Assembly (NCBI GenBank): GCA_029215795.1 | Contig: JARDYH010000006.1 | Location: forward strand, 23,885,501-23,949,500 | DNA length: 64,000 nt | DNA from: Anniella stebbinsi | Lineage: Eukaryota > Chordata > Lepidosauria > Squamata > Anniellidae | Direction: 5' to 3' | Position numbers and translations under genes: made by a program | Part shown: positions 1 to 10,547 of the stretch, piece after piece | Layout of the letters: each line of letters starts with the position of its first letter | Position numbering within the stretch: position 1 is the stretch's first letter | Notes under the pieces: model-generated | What the model was told of the DNA's origin: nothing | Databases searched by the model: none | What the model saw: the letters and a program-made list of their open reading frames with translations, nothing else

Positions 1-127
1 CCTGGGAGAAACATGGACCAATTAGCAGACGGACAAATTAGCAGATGCACTGTCTGAGTTCTTCTTTCACTACTTGGAAGCTTGAAACAAAGCACAGACA
101 TGTTTTCAAGGGATTTTTGTGGCTTCA

Positions 128-347
128 GGCCAGTTCTTCTTATTGGCAGGATCTACACTACTGACACACCTACACCAAGCAGGATACAACACTATTAAAG
201 CGGTATGAAAGTGGCATATGACATGTGTCTATGGGCCCCAACAGTTGCCAGTGCACTTCAATACCGCTATAAAGCAGTAATGTAGCTCCTGCCTCCATAT
301 ACCACTTTCATACCACTTTCATAGTGCTATATTCTGCCAATTGTCTG
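128..347. repeat. Miniature DNA-transposon-like repeat (ACACCAAGCAGGAT family), degraded copy
   Basis: The core holds the words ACACCAAGCAGGATA, AAAGCGGTATGAAAGTGG, GGGCCCCAACAGTTG and TACCACTTTCATACC, all of which recur at 4741-4941 and 12460-12707. The arrangement is roughly palindromic around GGGCCCC. The outer ends are degraded and no target-site duplication is clear, so the boundaries are approximate. Confidence 0.6.
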
Positions 348-916
348 GCCAATTGTCATTCCTCAGTTATTTTGTTAAGAGCCATCCCTCATTTCAAAGA
401 GCAAAAATTCTGCAGTGTACATAGAACATCTTTTGCAATATTTTCTTCTCTTATTTTGAAATTATGATTATCCTCATATTTCCATCACATCTACTTTTTT
501 TTCCTGACATGTACCCTCAATTTTGACCTCCGTTTCATTAGCGCAATCAGCGCTGGTCACTTTCATGTACGTGTGTTGTTGCGCTATTTCATCTCGTGGC
601 TCACTCACTCTCCCACTCCACCCTGCCCCTTCTCCTTCCTGCTACAGTTCATTGGTTCTTGTCCTTGATGGATGTGTGATGGACATGGCGTGGCTGCCTC
701 CATTCCGTTTTCGGATAACCACTTCATTAGAGCCTATTGGAATTAACCAAAATGCTTACCACTCCCTCATTTTTAAAGATAAAGAGATGAAACTTGGCAG
801 CATGATAGCTCTTAAGGAGGGCTTTAGTTATGCTAAGTTTGAAGCTGTTCCCTTCATCAGCTGATCTTTTAGGAATTTTTATTTTTTTTCTCTCTCAACT
901 CATTCCTTCTTCCCAT

Positions 917-918
<2 letters not shown>
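348..918. other. Intergenic stretch without recognised feature
   Basis: AT-rich sequence with short open frames only. Nothing in it resembles a known protein, RNA gene or a repeat seen elsewhere in the window. Confidence 0.5.

Positions 919-948
<30 letters not shown>
919..948. repeat. (AC)n microsatellite
   Basis: About 15 uninterrupted CA dinucleotides directly upstream of the 355-bp miniature transposon. Confidence 0.95.
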
Positions 949-951
<3 letters not shown>

Positions 952-960
952 GCTCTCTGA

Positions 961-1315
961 GGCCCCCTCCACAAGGATGCGCTTTTGCGCCCGGTTCGGG
1001 GATTATGCGCATTTTCGCGGAGGCGCATTTACGCCTAATCCCTCTGCACGGGAGGCGGCGAGAAGCGGCGAAGCGCATTAAAAGATGCCCAAAAAGCACT
1101 TTACAGGTAGTTAATGCGCATAATCGCTTGTTCACACAGCGAAAATGCGCTTTAACGGCCGGAGCAAAATAAAAGTCGCTATTTAACGCGCGTTCGAAAA
1201 TGCGCATTATCGGGGAGATAACGCGCCTGTACGCCCGTTTTGCGCTCCGCTCGTGTGTAGGTAAAATTTATAATGAGCCTTCAAGGCTCATTAAACGTCT
1301 CGTGTGGAGGAGGCC
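961..1315. mobile_element. 355-bp miniature inverted-repeat transposon, family A, copy 1
   Basis: The element runs from GGCCCCCTCCACA to TGTGGAGGAGGCC, so its ends are inverted repeats starting GGCC and ending GGCC. It is flanked by TGA (958-960 and 1316-1318), a 3-bp target-site duplication. It is CpG-rich, with many GCGCAT words, unlike the AT-rich flanks. No transposase is encoded. A copy of identical length lies in opposite orientation at 19302-19656. A 3-bp duplication with GG-starting ends resembles PIF/Harbinger elements, but the target is not the usual TWA, so the superfamily is open. Confidence 0.85.
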
Positions 1316-1318
1316 TGA

Positions 1319-2059
1319 TTCTCCATTAATCCACCCCTGCACATTTATGAAGGGAGCTTTTATCCTTTACTTTGCTGATGATTGTATCCCTTTAATGAAC
1401 TCTTTATTTTGGGTCACTGGATCCAGAACCAAAGACAGGGAACAATTCTCAGATACAGAGGGAAAATAAAAAGAAAAGGCTCTTGTTAAAGCCAATTTGG
1501 CAAACATCCATGTTGCATATTCCTGCACCTTTACCCCACCCCCAAAGAAAAGAAATAAAACCGTTTCATACTTCCACACAGCTCTGCATCAGTAAAGTAA
1601 AGGATAAAGGCTTCCTCCATAAATGCACAGGGATGAATTAACGGAGAATCAGAGGTGTGTCTGTGTGCGTGTGAGCATGTGTTTATGGGGAGGAGGAATG
1701 GTTTGAGAGAGAGAATTTTTTAAAAAATCCTAAAAACTCAACCGATGAAAGGATAGGGTTCAAACTTGGCGTAAAGCCCTACTTAAGAGCTACCATGGTA
1801 CCAAGTTTCATCTTTTTATCTTAAAAAATGAGGGAGCTATAAGATTTTGGGGCAGCGAAAGTCTGTTCAACTGACTCAGCACAAGCCCGTTCATTCGACA
1901 GGGCGTGCTGGAGAAGGAGAACTGCCCAGCCCTCCTCTTTCATTAGCAAGCACATGCCCCCAATGAAGGACACGGCGCGATAATGGCAATACATGGGGGC
2001 GGAAGAGCGCTTTAATCACACTTGGAGGAAATAAACTGGACTTTCCCTGCTTTAGGGAA
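1319..2059. other. Intergenic stretch without recognised feature
   Basis: No credible coding region or recognised repeat. From about 1860 on the sequence becomes GC-richer and probably belongs to the repeat annotated at 2060-2185. Confidence 0.4.
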
Positions 2060-2185
2060 ACATGAAAAATGGAGAAGAGGCGGGGTGACTGCTGGACAGG
2101 CACAGCATCATGTGAGTACCGAGCTGCAAAACCACAAACCAGGCATGATGAGAGTGGGATAAAACACTAGTGTGATGGAGCCTTG
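2060..2185. repeat. Interspersed repeat shared with 21305-21424
   Basis: AGAGGCGGGGTG, GACAGGCA, TCATGTGAGTACCG and GTGTGATGGAG occur in the same order and spacing at 21305-21424. In reverse orientation the same family is recognisable near 11205-11330. About 120 bp is shared. The family looks like the end of a DNA transposon, but no matching opposite end was found. Confidence 0.6.
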
Positions 2186-2344
2186 AATGGAATCAAATAT
2201 GGAGGACAACAAACGTGCTTTTCTTTTCCTCATTTGGAATGTTTTTGTTGGACACTTTGTCTATCTGTCCTCGAAAGACTGAGCAAAACAACTAAGGCCA
2301 TACTCAGGAAACATTGTAGCATCAAAATGTATTATATTTTTCAT

Positions 2345-2600
2345 TCCAGGCCTGAATGTCTAAAAACATGCACCCTTGTAGGAGGAGGGGCAAACTGGTA
2401 TCTTTTGGTTTCCTGCTGGTGCACACATGCACATCTGTGGAAAACCATTTGGAAACATTCCCATGCACGGGGAAGTATGAAAAGATTTCCCTGATCCCAT
2501 TTTTGCACAAAAGCGGGGTCAGGAGGGTGGGGGAGAGCTCCGACCGTGATCAAGATTGCAATCAGAGCTGGGAAGGGAGGAATCGGTGGGGGGCAAAGGG
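2345..2600 (+). repeat. Interspersed repeat, reverse copy at 34090-34320
   Basis: The words GATTGCAATCAGAGC, CACACATG, CATGCAC and GGAAGGG recur in the same order on the opposite strand at 34090-34320. About 230 bp is shared at moderate identity. The function is unknown, and open frames here are short. Confidence 0.55.
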
Positions 2601-2763
2601 AGGGGTGACAGCCTCTCCAAGATGCTCCCTGGGCTCCACTGGAAGGGCTGTCACTGGGAAGGGCATCAGCAGAGGCTTGGCCATGATTGTGAATGGTGTT
2701 CGCAGCCCTGCTCACCATGCTGCTCGCTGCCTGATGCCTTTTAGCCACAACAGGTTGGTATGA

Positions 2764-2950
2764 TAGGTCCACACGACACATCAACCCATCATGGGAAAAA
2801 CAATCCCTACTGCAGATAATTGGTTTTCAGGGTAGGTTGTTTGGGAAAAACAACCCATCCTGATAAGAACAGTCTGGTTTCGCATGACACACTAGCCCAT
2901 CATGGGCAGTCCCCCATAATGGGTTAGCATGTCATGCAAGCCTAGTCTAT
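2764..2950. repeat. Palindromic repeat of the 'ACCCAYCATGGG' type
   Basis: GACACATCAACCCATCATGGG and, in inverse order, CCATAATGGGTTAGCATGTCAT flank a core that also holds inverted ACCC/GGGT words. Similar elements lie at 33811-33995, 41396-41562, 53310-53667 and 62385-62490. It is probably a degraded miniature DNA transposon, with approximate ends. Confidence 0.5.
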
Positions 2951-3444
2951 GACTCTATTCATGTGCAAATGTCTCAGGATATGAAAGTGGGCAGCAGAGT
3001 CTTGATCTGATTTACCTTATATCTGTTTTGTCAAAGAAAGGGCAGAAATTTATTCTATAATGTGACCAACAGAATTTGCAAGTTAATTTCTATACGCTTT
3101 TAGTAGCAAGGGGAAACAAGTCCAGCTCTGCTCTGCAGCTATTTTGGAGGAATTTCAAAATGCTTTTTCCAATATCAGAGCATGGGTTGTAAACATGGGC
3201 TGACTTTGCTGTGCTGTTTGATAAAGGAGGAATTTGTGGCTGAGCCATAATTGAACACGGACTAGGGATGTGCCAGCCCTGCAGCATGCAACCGCATCAG
3301 TTGCTGAATGAAGAATCAAGGAACTCCATCATTTAAAGCAGCCTTCTCCTGCTGGTGCAGCCCCAAATGTGTTGGGCTTGGGCTGCAACTCCCAGCATGC
3401 CCCAGCCATTGCTCTCATTGCTCTTCAAATGGATTGGATTGTCT

Positions 3445-3450
3445 ACACAC

Positions 3451-3487
<37 letters not shown>

Positions 3488-3725
3488 TACATTTATATAC
3501 AGCCCCATAGCCAAAGCTCTCTGGGCAGTTTACAAAGATTAAAAACAGTGAAGAAATAAACAACATTTAAAACCATAAAAAGCATAAAAACAAACTACAT
3601 ATCAACTATCCAGGGGTCAGTTAAAAAACGCAACATATGCTGTTAAATGCTTGGGAGAAGAGAAAAGTGTTAACCTGGCGCCAAAAAGATAACAATGTTG
3701 GCGCCAGGCGAGTTTCATCGCAAGG
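3445..3725 (-). mobile_element. LINE 3'-tail fragment with (ATT)n microsatellite
   Basis: An (ATT)n tract at 3451-3486 is followed by a sequence containing CCCCATAGCC and GCTCTCTGGGCAGTTTACAAA. Further on come TTGGGAGAAGAG and GTTGGCGCCAGGCG. The first block recurs at 13195, 39300, 44400 and 51020. This is the common squamate L2/CR1-like LINE tail read on the minus strand. No reverse transcriptase sequence remains. Confidence 0.6.
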
Positions 3726-4590
3726 CTCACATGTGGAGGAAGGCACAGGCCTGCCCTTCTTGGCCCCACCGCAACATGTTTGTCTTCCCACCCCTCTGAT
3801 CTCTACATGTTCAGTGCAGATTTGAAGGAAAAGCTGGCTGTACTCATGTAAGCCCTGGCCCCTGATTCACGAAGGACCTCTCTTCACATCTTCGCCAAAC
3901 ATGTGGAGGTTGGGGGGGGGGGGGGGGATGCCAGCCTATCTTGGTGCCAGCCTTGCTGGTGGCAGAGCCAGCCAGGTGCAAAAATGCTAAGGGCAGGGCC
4001 TTGATCCACTCTCCACATGTTAGCCCTGCATATGGAGGGAATGCCTAGATGAGCCTAACATCAGACTCAGATCCTGCAGAGGCAACTTAACATACCTAGC
4101 AATAAGGAAAAATAGTTTCAGTGGGTCTATTTTGAATTGGGACCTGGCAGAGAACTTCTCCAGCCCATGATTCTGGAGTTCATTGCGAAAGTTAGAAGCT
4201 CAAGCAAGGGCCTGATTGAAGCAGGTATCAACTCCGTTGGTCAATTAAGGCCAGATGCCCTGAATTTATTCCAGGCTTGGGCAATCCAGAAGCTTCATAC
4301 TGACTTACTGCCCAATTATATGAGCTGGCTTGGCAAAGGAGGGTGTGTATTCCATTCCATGATTTGCTTTAACTGCAATGATGAAAGATTTTTTTCGCAG
4401 TTTCTTACCATGTTTTAGGAATAAATATAGGAGTTTTCCCCTTGAAAAGGATTATATGACAAAACACTTTTGGAATAACTGAACAATCCATGCAGCTAAT
4501 TTCTTCCTGTGTCGGATATCTTACAGTTGGTGTTGATACCAAGTAGCTGATTTGGCATTCCCTTCAGCATCTGAAAAGAGCTCTGAAGAG

Positions 4591-5016
4591 AGCCAGGGTG
4601 GTGTAGCGGTTAGAGTGTTGGACTGGGACCCAGGTTCTAGTCCCCACTCAGCCATAAAGCTCACTGGGTGACTTTGGGCCAGTCACTGACTCAACCTAAT
4701 CTACCTCACAGGGTTGTTGTGAGGATAAAATGGAGAGGAGGGACAGATTTACACCAAGCAGTATGAAAATGATATATAAAAGACAGGAGCCACACCAAGC
4801 AGGATATAGCGGTATATAGTATGTGTCAATGGGCCCCAACAGTTGTCAGTGCACTTCAATATCGCTACAAAGCAGTAGTGTGGCTCCTGCCTTTATATAC
4901 CACTTTCATACCACTATATCCTGCTTGGTGTAGAACTGGCCGAGGAGGAAGATCATGTATGCCACCTTGAGCTCTTTGGGAGAAAGGTGGAAAATAAATG
5001 TAACAAACAAACAAAC
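4591..5016 (+). mobile_element. Sauria-type tRNA-derived SINE, split by a miniature transposon
   Basis: The tRNA-like head carries a pol III A box (TGGTGTAGCGG, 4599-4609) and a B box (GGTTCTAGTCC, 4633-4643). The typical body follows, with CTCACTGGGTGACTTTGGGC and CAGGGTTGTTGTGAGGATAAA. The body is cut at 4741-4941 by a foreign insertion and resumes at about 4942 with the ATCATGTATGCCACCTTGAG tail and a (CAAA)n-like end. This SINE type is characteristic of squamates and is the best single clue to the host. Confidence 0.85.
4741..4941. mobile_element. 201-bp miniature transposon nested in the SINE (family B)
   Basis: The element starts GGACAGATTTACACCAAGCAG and ends CTGCTTGGTGTAGAACTGGCC, an inverted repeat built on ACACCAAGCAG. 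It is flanked by GAG on both sides (4738-4740 and 4942-4944), a 3-bp target duplication. SINE sequence reads through when the insert is removed. The core shares GGGCCCCAACAGTTG with the copies at 128-347 and 12460-12707. Confidence 0.8.
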
Positions 5017-6591
5017 AGTGTTCTGATACTATCTCCTAGCCGAGCTCTGGAATCCTGGCTAACAGGCACATCCTTTCCTGTAAAGGTATCTTGTAATGCT
5101 CGGGTCTTGTGTTGTCAGGAACCCATGTGGTTTAGAGCCAGTCAAGGAGTGTTTCAGCTAGATTTTCAAATCATGATAAAAAGGGCTGGAGCTGAGCAAG
5201 GAGGGGGATTTTGGTGGCACCGCGCCAGCAGCAGGGGCTACACGAGAGGCCAGGGTCATCAGATGCGGCCTGCAGGCTGTGTGTTGCCCACTCCTGACCT
5301 AGTAGATGCTCATTCAGACATGTCTGGATGAGGATGGCAAAGGCTTGCATTCAGTACTTGCATACAAAACAAGTCGAGAACACAATAATCCAGACTGGTT
5401 GGAACTTGATGGAACATAGCATAGAAAACACAGCAATAATAGTCAAGATGGAGAGACACCTGAGTCCTAATCAAGGACCCTAACAGTACTGATCATGCAA
5501 AAACTGTGATGAAGAAGACTGCCCACCTCTTTTTTTCTACTCCATCCCCCTCTAACACTGTTTTGACCATATATTTACATGTTGCGTTTTGAGATAACTT
5601 CTGTCTCCACCAACAAAAGGTCCTCTCCACCTTGTAGATCAGCTGTTTGCTCTGGCTTCCTAAAAGCTCCAGATTTGTCCAGAACTTTTGCCATTGCCTA
5701 TATGAAAATGGAGTCATGGTATTGTGCAAAAAAATCTGTTAAGTAAGAGTATTCATTCTGTTGGGTACTATACCTGGCATCTGTCGAATTCCCACAGCTG
5801 CCTGAACATATACTTCCTGTTCAGCCTGTAAGGAAGCACAGTAGAGAGTATAGTGAAGTCTCAATTCCTGGCATCAGTAAGAGTCAATCCCTTGGGGAAA
5901 TGTTTAGAACAAGCAAGGGTAAGCAGGCAGCCTGGCCCCAAGCCCAGACAAATGTGGATATCAGCACAGAGCTCAAGCAGAAGATGGGAACATTGAGCAA
6001 TATACAGCAGGGACAGAACAGCTCATAGGCAGAAACAGCTTTCTCTTCAATGCCCAGCTTGCCTTAATAGTTTTGTTTGTCTCTCCTCTCTAGGACTCAC
6101 CTGCCCAGCATCCATGGCTGACAGTATTAGGCGCTCATTTGCCTGGCTCTTTTCAAATGAGAACTGTGCAAAACAGATAACATTACTAGAGTGATAGAGT
6201 TACTATTAATGTTTAATCCTTGTGCCTGGCCAGGGCATTGCCTGGCCGCTATCCTTACAGCACCCCAAGCGTGGGGCAAGGGGCAGCTTCATGGGCAGAC
6301 AGAGAAATATCTGGCACTTGCGGCAATGTTACGGTCTTCAGCTCTATACAATGGTGATAGAAATAATGCTTGGTTGACACCTTCACTCAGGCAGGGTTTA
6401 ATGGTAATTTCTGTAGCTGAAACCTTATTTTCTTCTTGGAACTTTGTGCCTAACAGCTGAGTGAGAGGCACAAACACAGTAGGGTTTCCCCTAGCATTTG
6501 CGTTAGCAACTGGAGTTCTGGCTGCCATTCAGCTCTTAGTGTACCCTGTTATTGCTCTTCTACTGTAAGCTACATGTGGAAAGACAACTGA
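5017..6591. other. Intergenic stretch without recognised feature
   Basis: No open frame resembles a known protein and no repeat shared within the window was recognised. It may contain old repeats beyond recognition by eye. Confidence 0.4.
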
Positions 6592-6894
6592 GGCCGTTAT
6601 CACACGGGCGGTTTTAAGCACACCCTCCTCGGATTTGATCCACTTCTTCAGCACTGGGTTTGCATGATGTTGTCCCCCTCCTGTTGTTCTCTTGCCCTGA
6701 GGTCGCAGTTTTTAGTTTCTCTTTCGATTTATCCCTGAACGGGCAAAGTCCGAAACAGGCAAAGTTCAACAGGCGAAGCTGAGGTATCGCAGCAATACCG
6801 ACCACGTGTGATTTAAAACGCTAGACACGCATAGGAAACGGAGAGGAAACCCACAGAAGCAAACCGGGGAAAAATAGTAGGTGTGATAAAGGCC
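6592..6894. mobile_element. 303-bp miniature inverted-repeat transposon (family C)
   Basis: The ends are GGCCGTTATCACACG and the inverse of GGCCTTTATCACACC, a terminal inverted repeat with one mismatch over about 14 bp. The flanks are TGA at 6589-6591 and 6895-6897, a 3-bp target duplication. The interior is partly palindromic (CAAAGTCC, CAGGCAAAGTTCAACAGGCGAAG) and non-coding. Its terminal layout matches families A and B although the interiors are unrelated. Confidence 0.8.
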
Positions 6895-6897
6895 TGA

Positions 6898-7774
6898 ATC
6901 TCCACTCTTCCACAGGTAAAGTGTGTGTGTGTGTATCCTACTGTGTTCCATGCACACCAGGTAGCTGTGTGAGCAGGAAAGGGACAATTCACTCGGGCAC
7001 ACAATTTTAGTATAAATACTTTTTAACATTAAATCAATGTTTAAATGTGCACTAAAGTCCTTTTTCAACATTTAGATTGTGGTAACATAATTCAAAATTC
7101 CCTTATACGTGCCTCTGAAATAAGAGTTAATAAAGTGTGTCTCATGAAGACCTCAGGTTAACTTAGCAAGAGGAAAACACGTAGGGGAATTAATAGTAGC
7201 TACATTCCTAAAGCCGAGGACAGAAGGTTAAAGAAAGAACTGATACAGCAATAAACTTTGCCTTCTTAGGAGACAGGCTATGTCAACATCACATCTGGCA
7301 AAGACTGCAATGTTTGTGGATTCTATCTCTTAGTCAAAGATAGAGTTAACTGAATCCACATCAGAAGATTCTTTGAAGCTTATGTGTATTCTAGATAATT
7401 CAGGATTGGTAGAATTAATCACTGTTTAACTGAACCAGATCCATGTATTCTTGTATGATTTTTTTCCTATTTAAGGATGTTCAAAATATGTAGCCAGTAC
7501 CATTTTCTAGGTTTTGATTCCTAGATGGTCACTTCTTGCAAGAAGGAAATTAAAGAGCTGCAGCCAGTTTTCGATCTTATACGTGTCTTTCGTCTGATTG
7601 GGATAGTGACGGTTGGGACACGAAACTACATGAGTCTAATTTCAAGACTCTTACCACAAGATGCTATTGTGGAAATATTGCAATAACTGTGAAATACTGA
7701 ATAAGTAGGCTAAAGTGTGTTTTACCATCAATTTAAAGATAGGAAAAACATATTTTAAAATAATACTGACTGGG
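6898..7774. other. Intergenic stretch without recognised feature
   Basis: AT-rich, with a short GT run near 6918. Nothing recognisable was seen. Confidence 0.4.
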
Positions 7775-7832
7775 ATATATATATACACACACACACACAT
7801 ACACACACACACACACATACATATATACACCA
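7775..7832. repeat. Compound (TA)n(CA)n microsatellite
   Basis: ATATATATAC is followed by interrupted CA runs and then ATACATATATAC. Confidence 0.9.
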
Positions 7833-8599
7833 AGGGCTTGTCTTGACAAGGGGAAAGACCTGGGATGGATCTGCAGTGGCGCTAGGTCATTTATATGTTG
7901 TAGCTGCCATCCCAGAGCCGTCCCAGGGCATTCCCCCAAAGCTCTGGTTTAAAAAAGTTGGGGACTTACCCCGACTTTTCCTGTGGAGCAAGGCAACGCC
8001 GGTGCATCTCTGTCTGTTGCCTTGCTCCTGACTTGCATTGGAGGTGTGGCCGGCAGATGGCAACCCCTGATTGGTCACCATCTGCTCAAACGGGGGGGGG
8101 AGGGAGGGCAGGCCAGCAAGCCGAATGGCCACTAGAATGACTCCGCAAGTCCTCCAACTTCCAGGAGAAAGAAACAAACAGCAGGCTCCAGGTGGGGAAA
8201 AAATGGAGGACAGGGACAATGGGGTGAGCAGCGCTCATGTAGCACCACAGCAGAGAGTGGATTGGTGCACATGGGGTGGCGGCGGCTCCTCCTGCTTTGC
8301 AAACCCCATGCAGGAGCACAAGTGCAGGGGTTTGGGGGCTCACAGTGCTAAGAGACCACCCCCAGAACACATTTTCATTTAAGCACTATTACACAAACAT
8401 TTCAATTTTTAGAATGATGGGTGAAAAGGTGATTTAGCACATATGTAAAGATCAATATAAATAAATAAACACACATAAAAGTAAACACACTGTAAAATGG
8501 TGCCAATCAGAATGGAAGTAATGAAGGTGTGTTGAAAGGAAGATGCATGGCTCGTCCACTCAATGCATCTCTTAATATGTCAAAACCACATCTCTCAAA

Positions 8600-8820
8600 A
8601 AAAGATAATAATAATAATAATAATATTTATTTGTAACCCGCCTCTCCCTCCGGATCGAGGCGGGGAACAACAACAATATAAACACAAAAATTCACAACAG
8701 TTAAAATTTTTAAAAACAAGAGAACAACACAACATTACAAATATCCTAAAATTCATCTGGATAGGCCTGTCGGAAGAGGACAGTCTTCATGACTCTCTTA
8801 AATTCATGAAGATGGAAAAG
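8600..8820 (-). mobile_element. LINE 3'-tail fragment with (ATA)n microsatellite
   Basis: A run of ATA/TAA triplets is followed by TTTGTAACCCGCCTCTCCCT, A-rich sequence with AACA words, and GGAAGAGGACAGTCTTCATG. This layout is the minus-strand view of a squamate LINE 3' tail. No coding sequence remains. Confidence 0.5.
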
Positions 8821-9112
8821 TAGTACTAAGAATGGTTCATTCCTGCTATGATTTCAGTGGTTCCATCCTTTCCAAAAAATAGTTAGATTTTCTGTGGTCT
8901 AAAGAAAGTTGGAAGAAATATGGAAAAAACATAGGAGTGGAACAATTTATGTGACATTATTTAGACACCCTGTAAAAAGTGAGCGAATGGCACGTGGCAA
9001 TTCCACAGCTAGTGTGGAAGCACCCATAGCCTCAGAACAAATATTGGAAGGATGCTTTCAAACTACATTCAGCACATTTGTAGACTACATTATCTACAAG
9101 CAAAGTTCCAAC

Positions 9113-10547
9113 TGTCAGGATTTTCCCAGCATTGCCCTGGTTTTTGTTCTATCCTGGGTGTCAGGGGGGATTTTCTGTAATTTTCTATAATGTCCTGGAA
9201 TGACACACTTTCCCCTTTAAGATCATCATTAGTGTGGCAGGGGGGAATGACACATTTTCCAGAGTGAGGGGGTACAGGAATGACACCCTTTCCCTTCCTC
9301 CTCTCCAATCGGGTCCCTTAAGGCCCTTAAGGTCCCGATTGGAGTGGAGGAGGGGAAAGCGTGCTTTCTGGGGCCTCGGGAAAGCATGTCATTCACAACC
9401 GTGGGCTTCCCCCCCTCCCCAGGTGTCCTCTTTTTTGGTTTCCCAAATATGGTCATCCTACCAACAGGTGACTCTTCAGATACAGACAACAGGGAGGCTA
9501 CCAGGTTAATACTGAACCTTCTGCTCCGCAGTAATAAGCAGGAAACCAACTTGACTCATCTACTGCCCAGAGAAGGAGCAGTTGCGGGGATCTTGTTTTC
9601 CCTCCCAGCCAGAAAGGACTCTCAGCTCCAATCGACAGTTGCCCTGGGGCTGCAGAAGGAAGGGGAAATAATGCTCTGGCCCCATCCTTCAGCCACAGAA
9701 CAAGAACCTCATTCAAAGAACACCAGCAAGGGAAGATCAGCCTGGCCCAAAGTGCATTTAAATGTCCACTTATAACTCACCCCTTGTTCTGTCCTTGAAA
9801 AAAGATCCTCCTCTTCCTTTTTCCTCCATTCCACTTCCTTGTGTATCTTGTAATTTTGTTTGTAAGTCTGATGGGAGGGCCTCTGTCCAGGTTCCACTCC
9901 TGGACTTTCAGAGTTCCACTTTCCTGGCTGGACACTCTGATTCTGCTCCTTAAAGATATCTTGCCTCTTTAAGAGCAACCTTGTCCCTTTTCTGGGACCC
10001 AAGTTTTCACCTGTCTCTTTTCTCCTTTTCAGTAGCGTGGAGGTTAGAGCTATAGGCGGGTATGAAAAGGAATCTCCAACAATACAAGTTTTAAATCAAA
10101 ACTCTTTACTATTCTTGGCATAGTAAGGTACGCTTTGCTTAAGATATTTACACACATAGAACTGAAGTTACAAAGGCAAGAAAACAAAACCACACAAATC
10201 AAACCGCAGGTCCATCTTTTCCCTAACTACTCCTGACGTTTTGTCCTTCAAGCATTCTCTGGGAAAGTTCACCCTTCCATTCCCCACGAAAAGCCATCTC
10301 CCCCTTTTTGACTCCTAGTCCTCCCTCTGCTTTGCTCCTCCTCTTGTTAATCCCTTTGTCGAGCCCATTGTTCGGGTGCTTAGCCATCCTTTTGTTCTAC
10401 ACTTGTGCTGAGCTGGAGGATGATCAGAAAGCTATTACCGAAGCATTTGAGAAATTACCTTTTTAGCTCTGGGGTGATTCACTCTTATTATTTTCTAATG
10501 ACTATACTTCACCACTGTTAACCTATTACATACAGGGTTTCGTCACA
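9113..10547. other. Possible long terminal repeat (low confidence)
   Basis: The segment begins TGTCAGGATT and ends TTTCGTCACA, giving the TGT...ACA inverse ends expected of an LTR. On the minus strand a TAGTAAAGAGTTTTGATT segment resembles the region after an LTR polyadenylation signal. No flanking duplication was found and there is no coding sequence. Inside, a short ATGACAC(C/A)YTTTCC-like motif recurs near 9198, 9246 and 9272. It could equally be unrelated unique DNA. Confidence 0.25.

Noticed and set aside
869..1469. Frames within and across the 355-bp element
   Set aside because: They depend on the non-coding transposon and its CpG-rich palindromic sequence, and the equivalent frames differ in the second copy.
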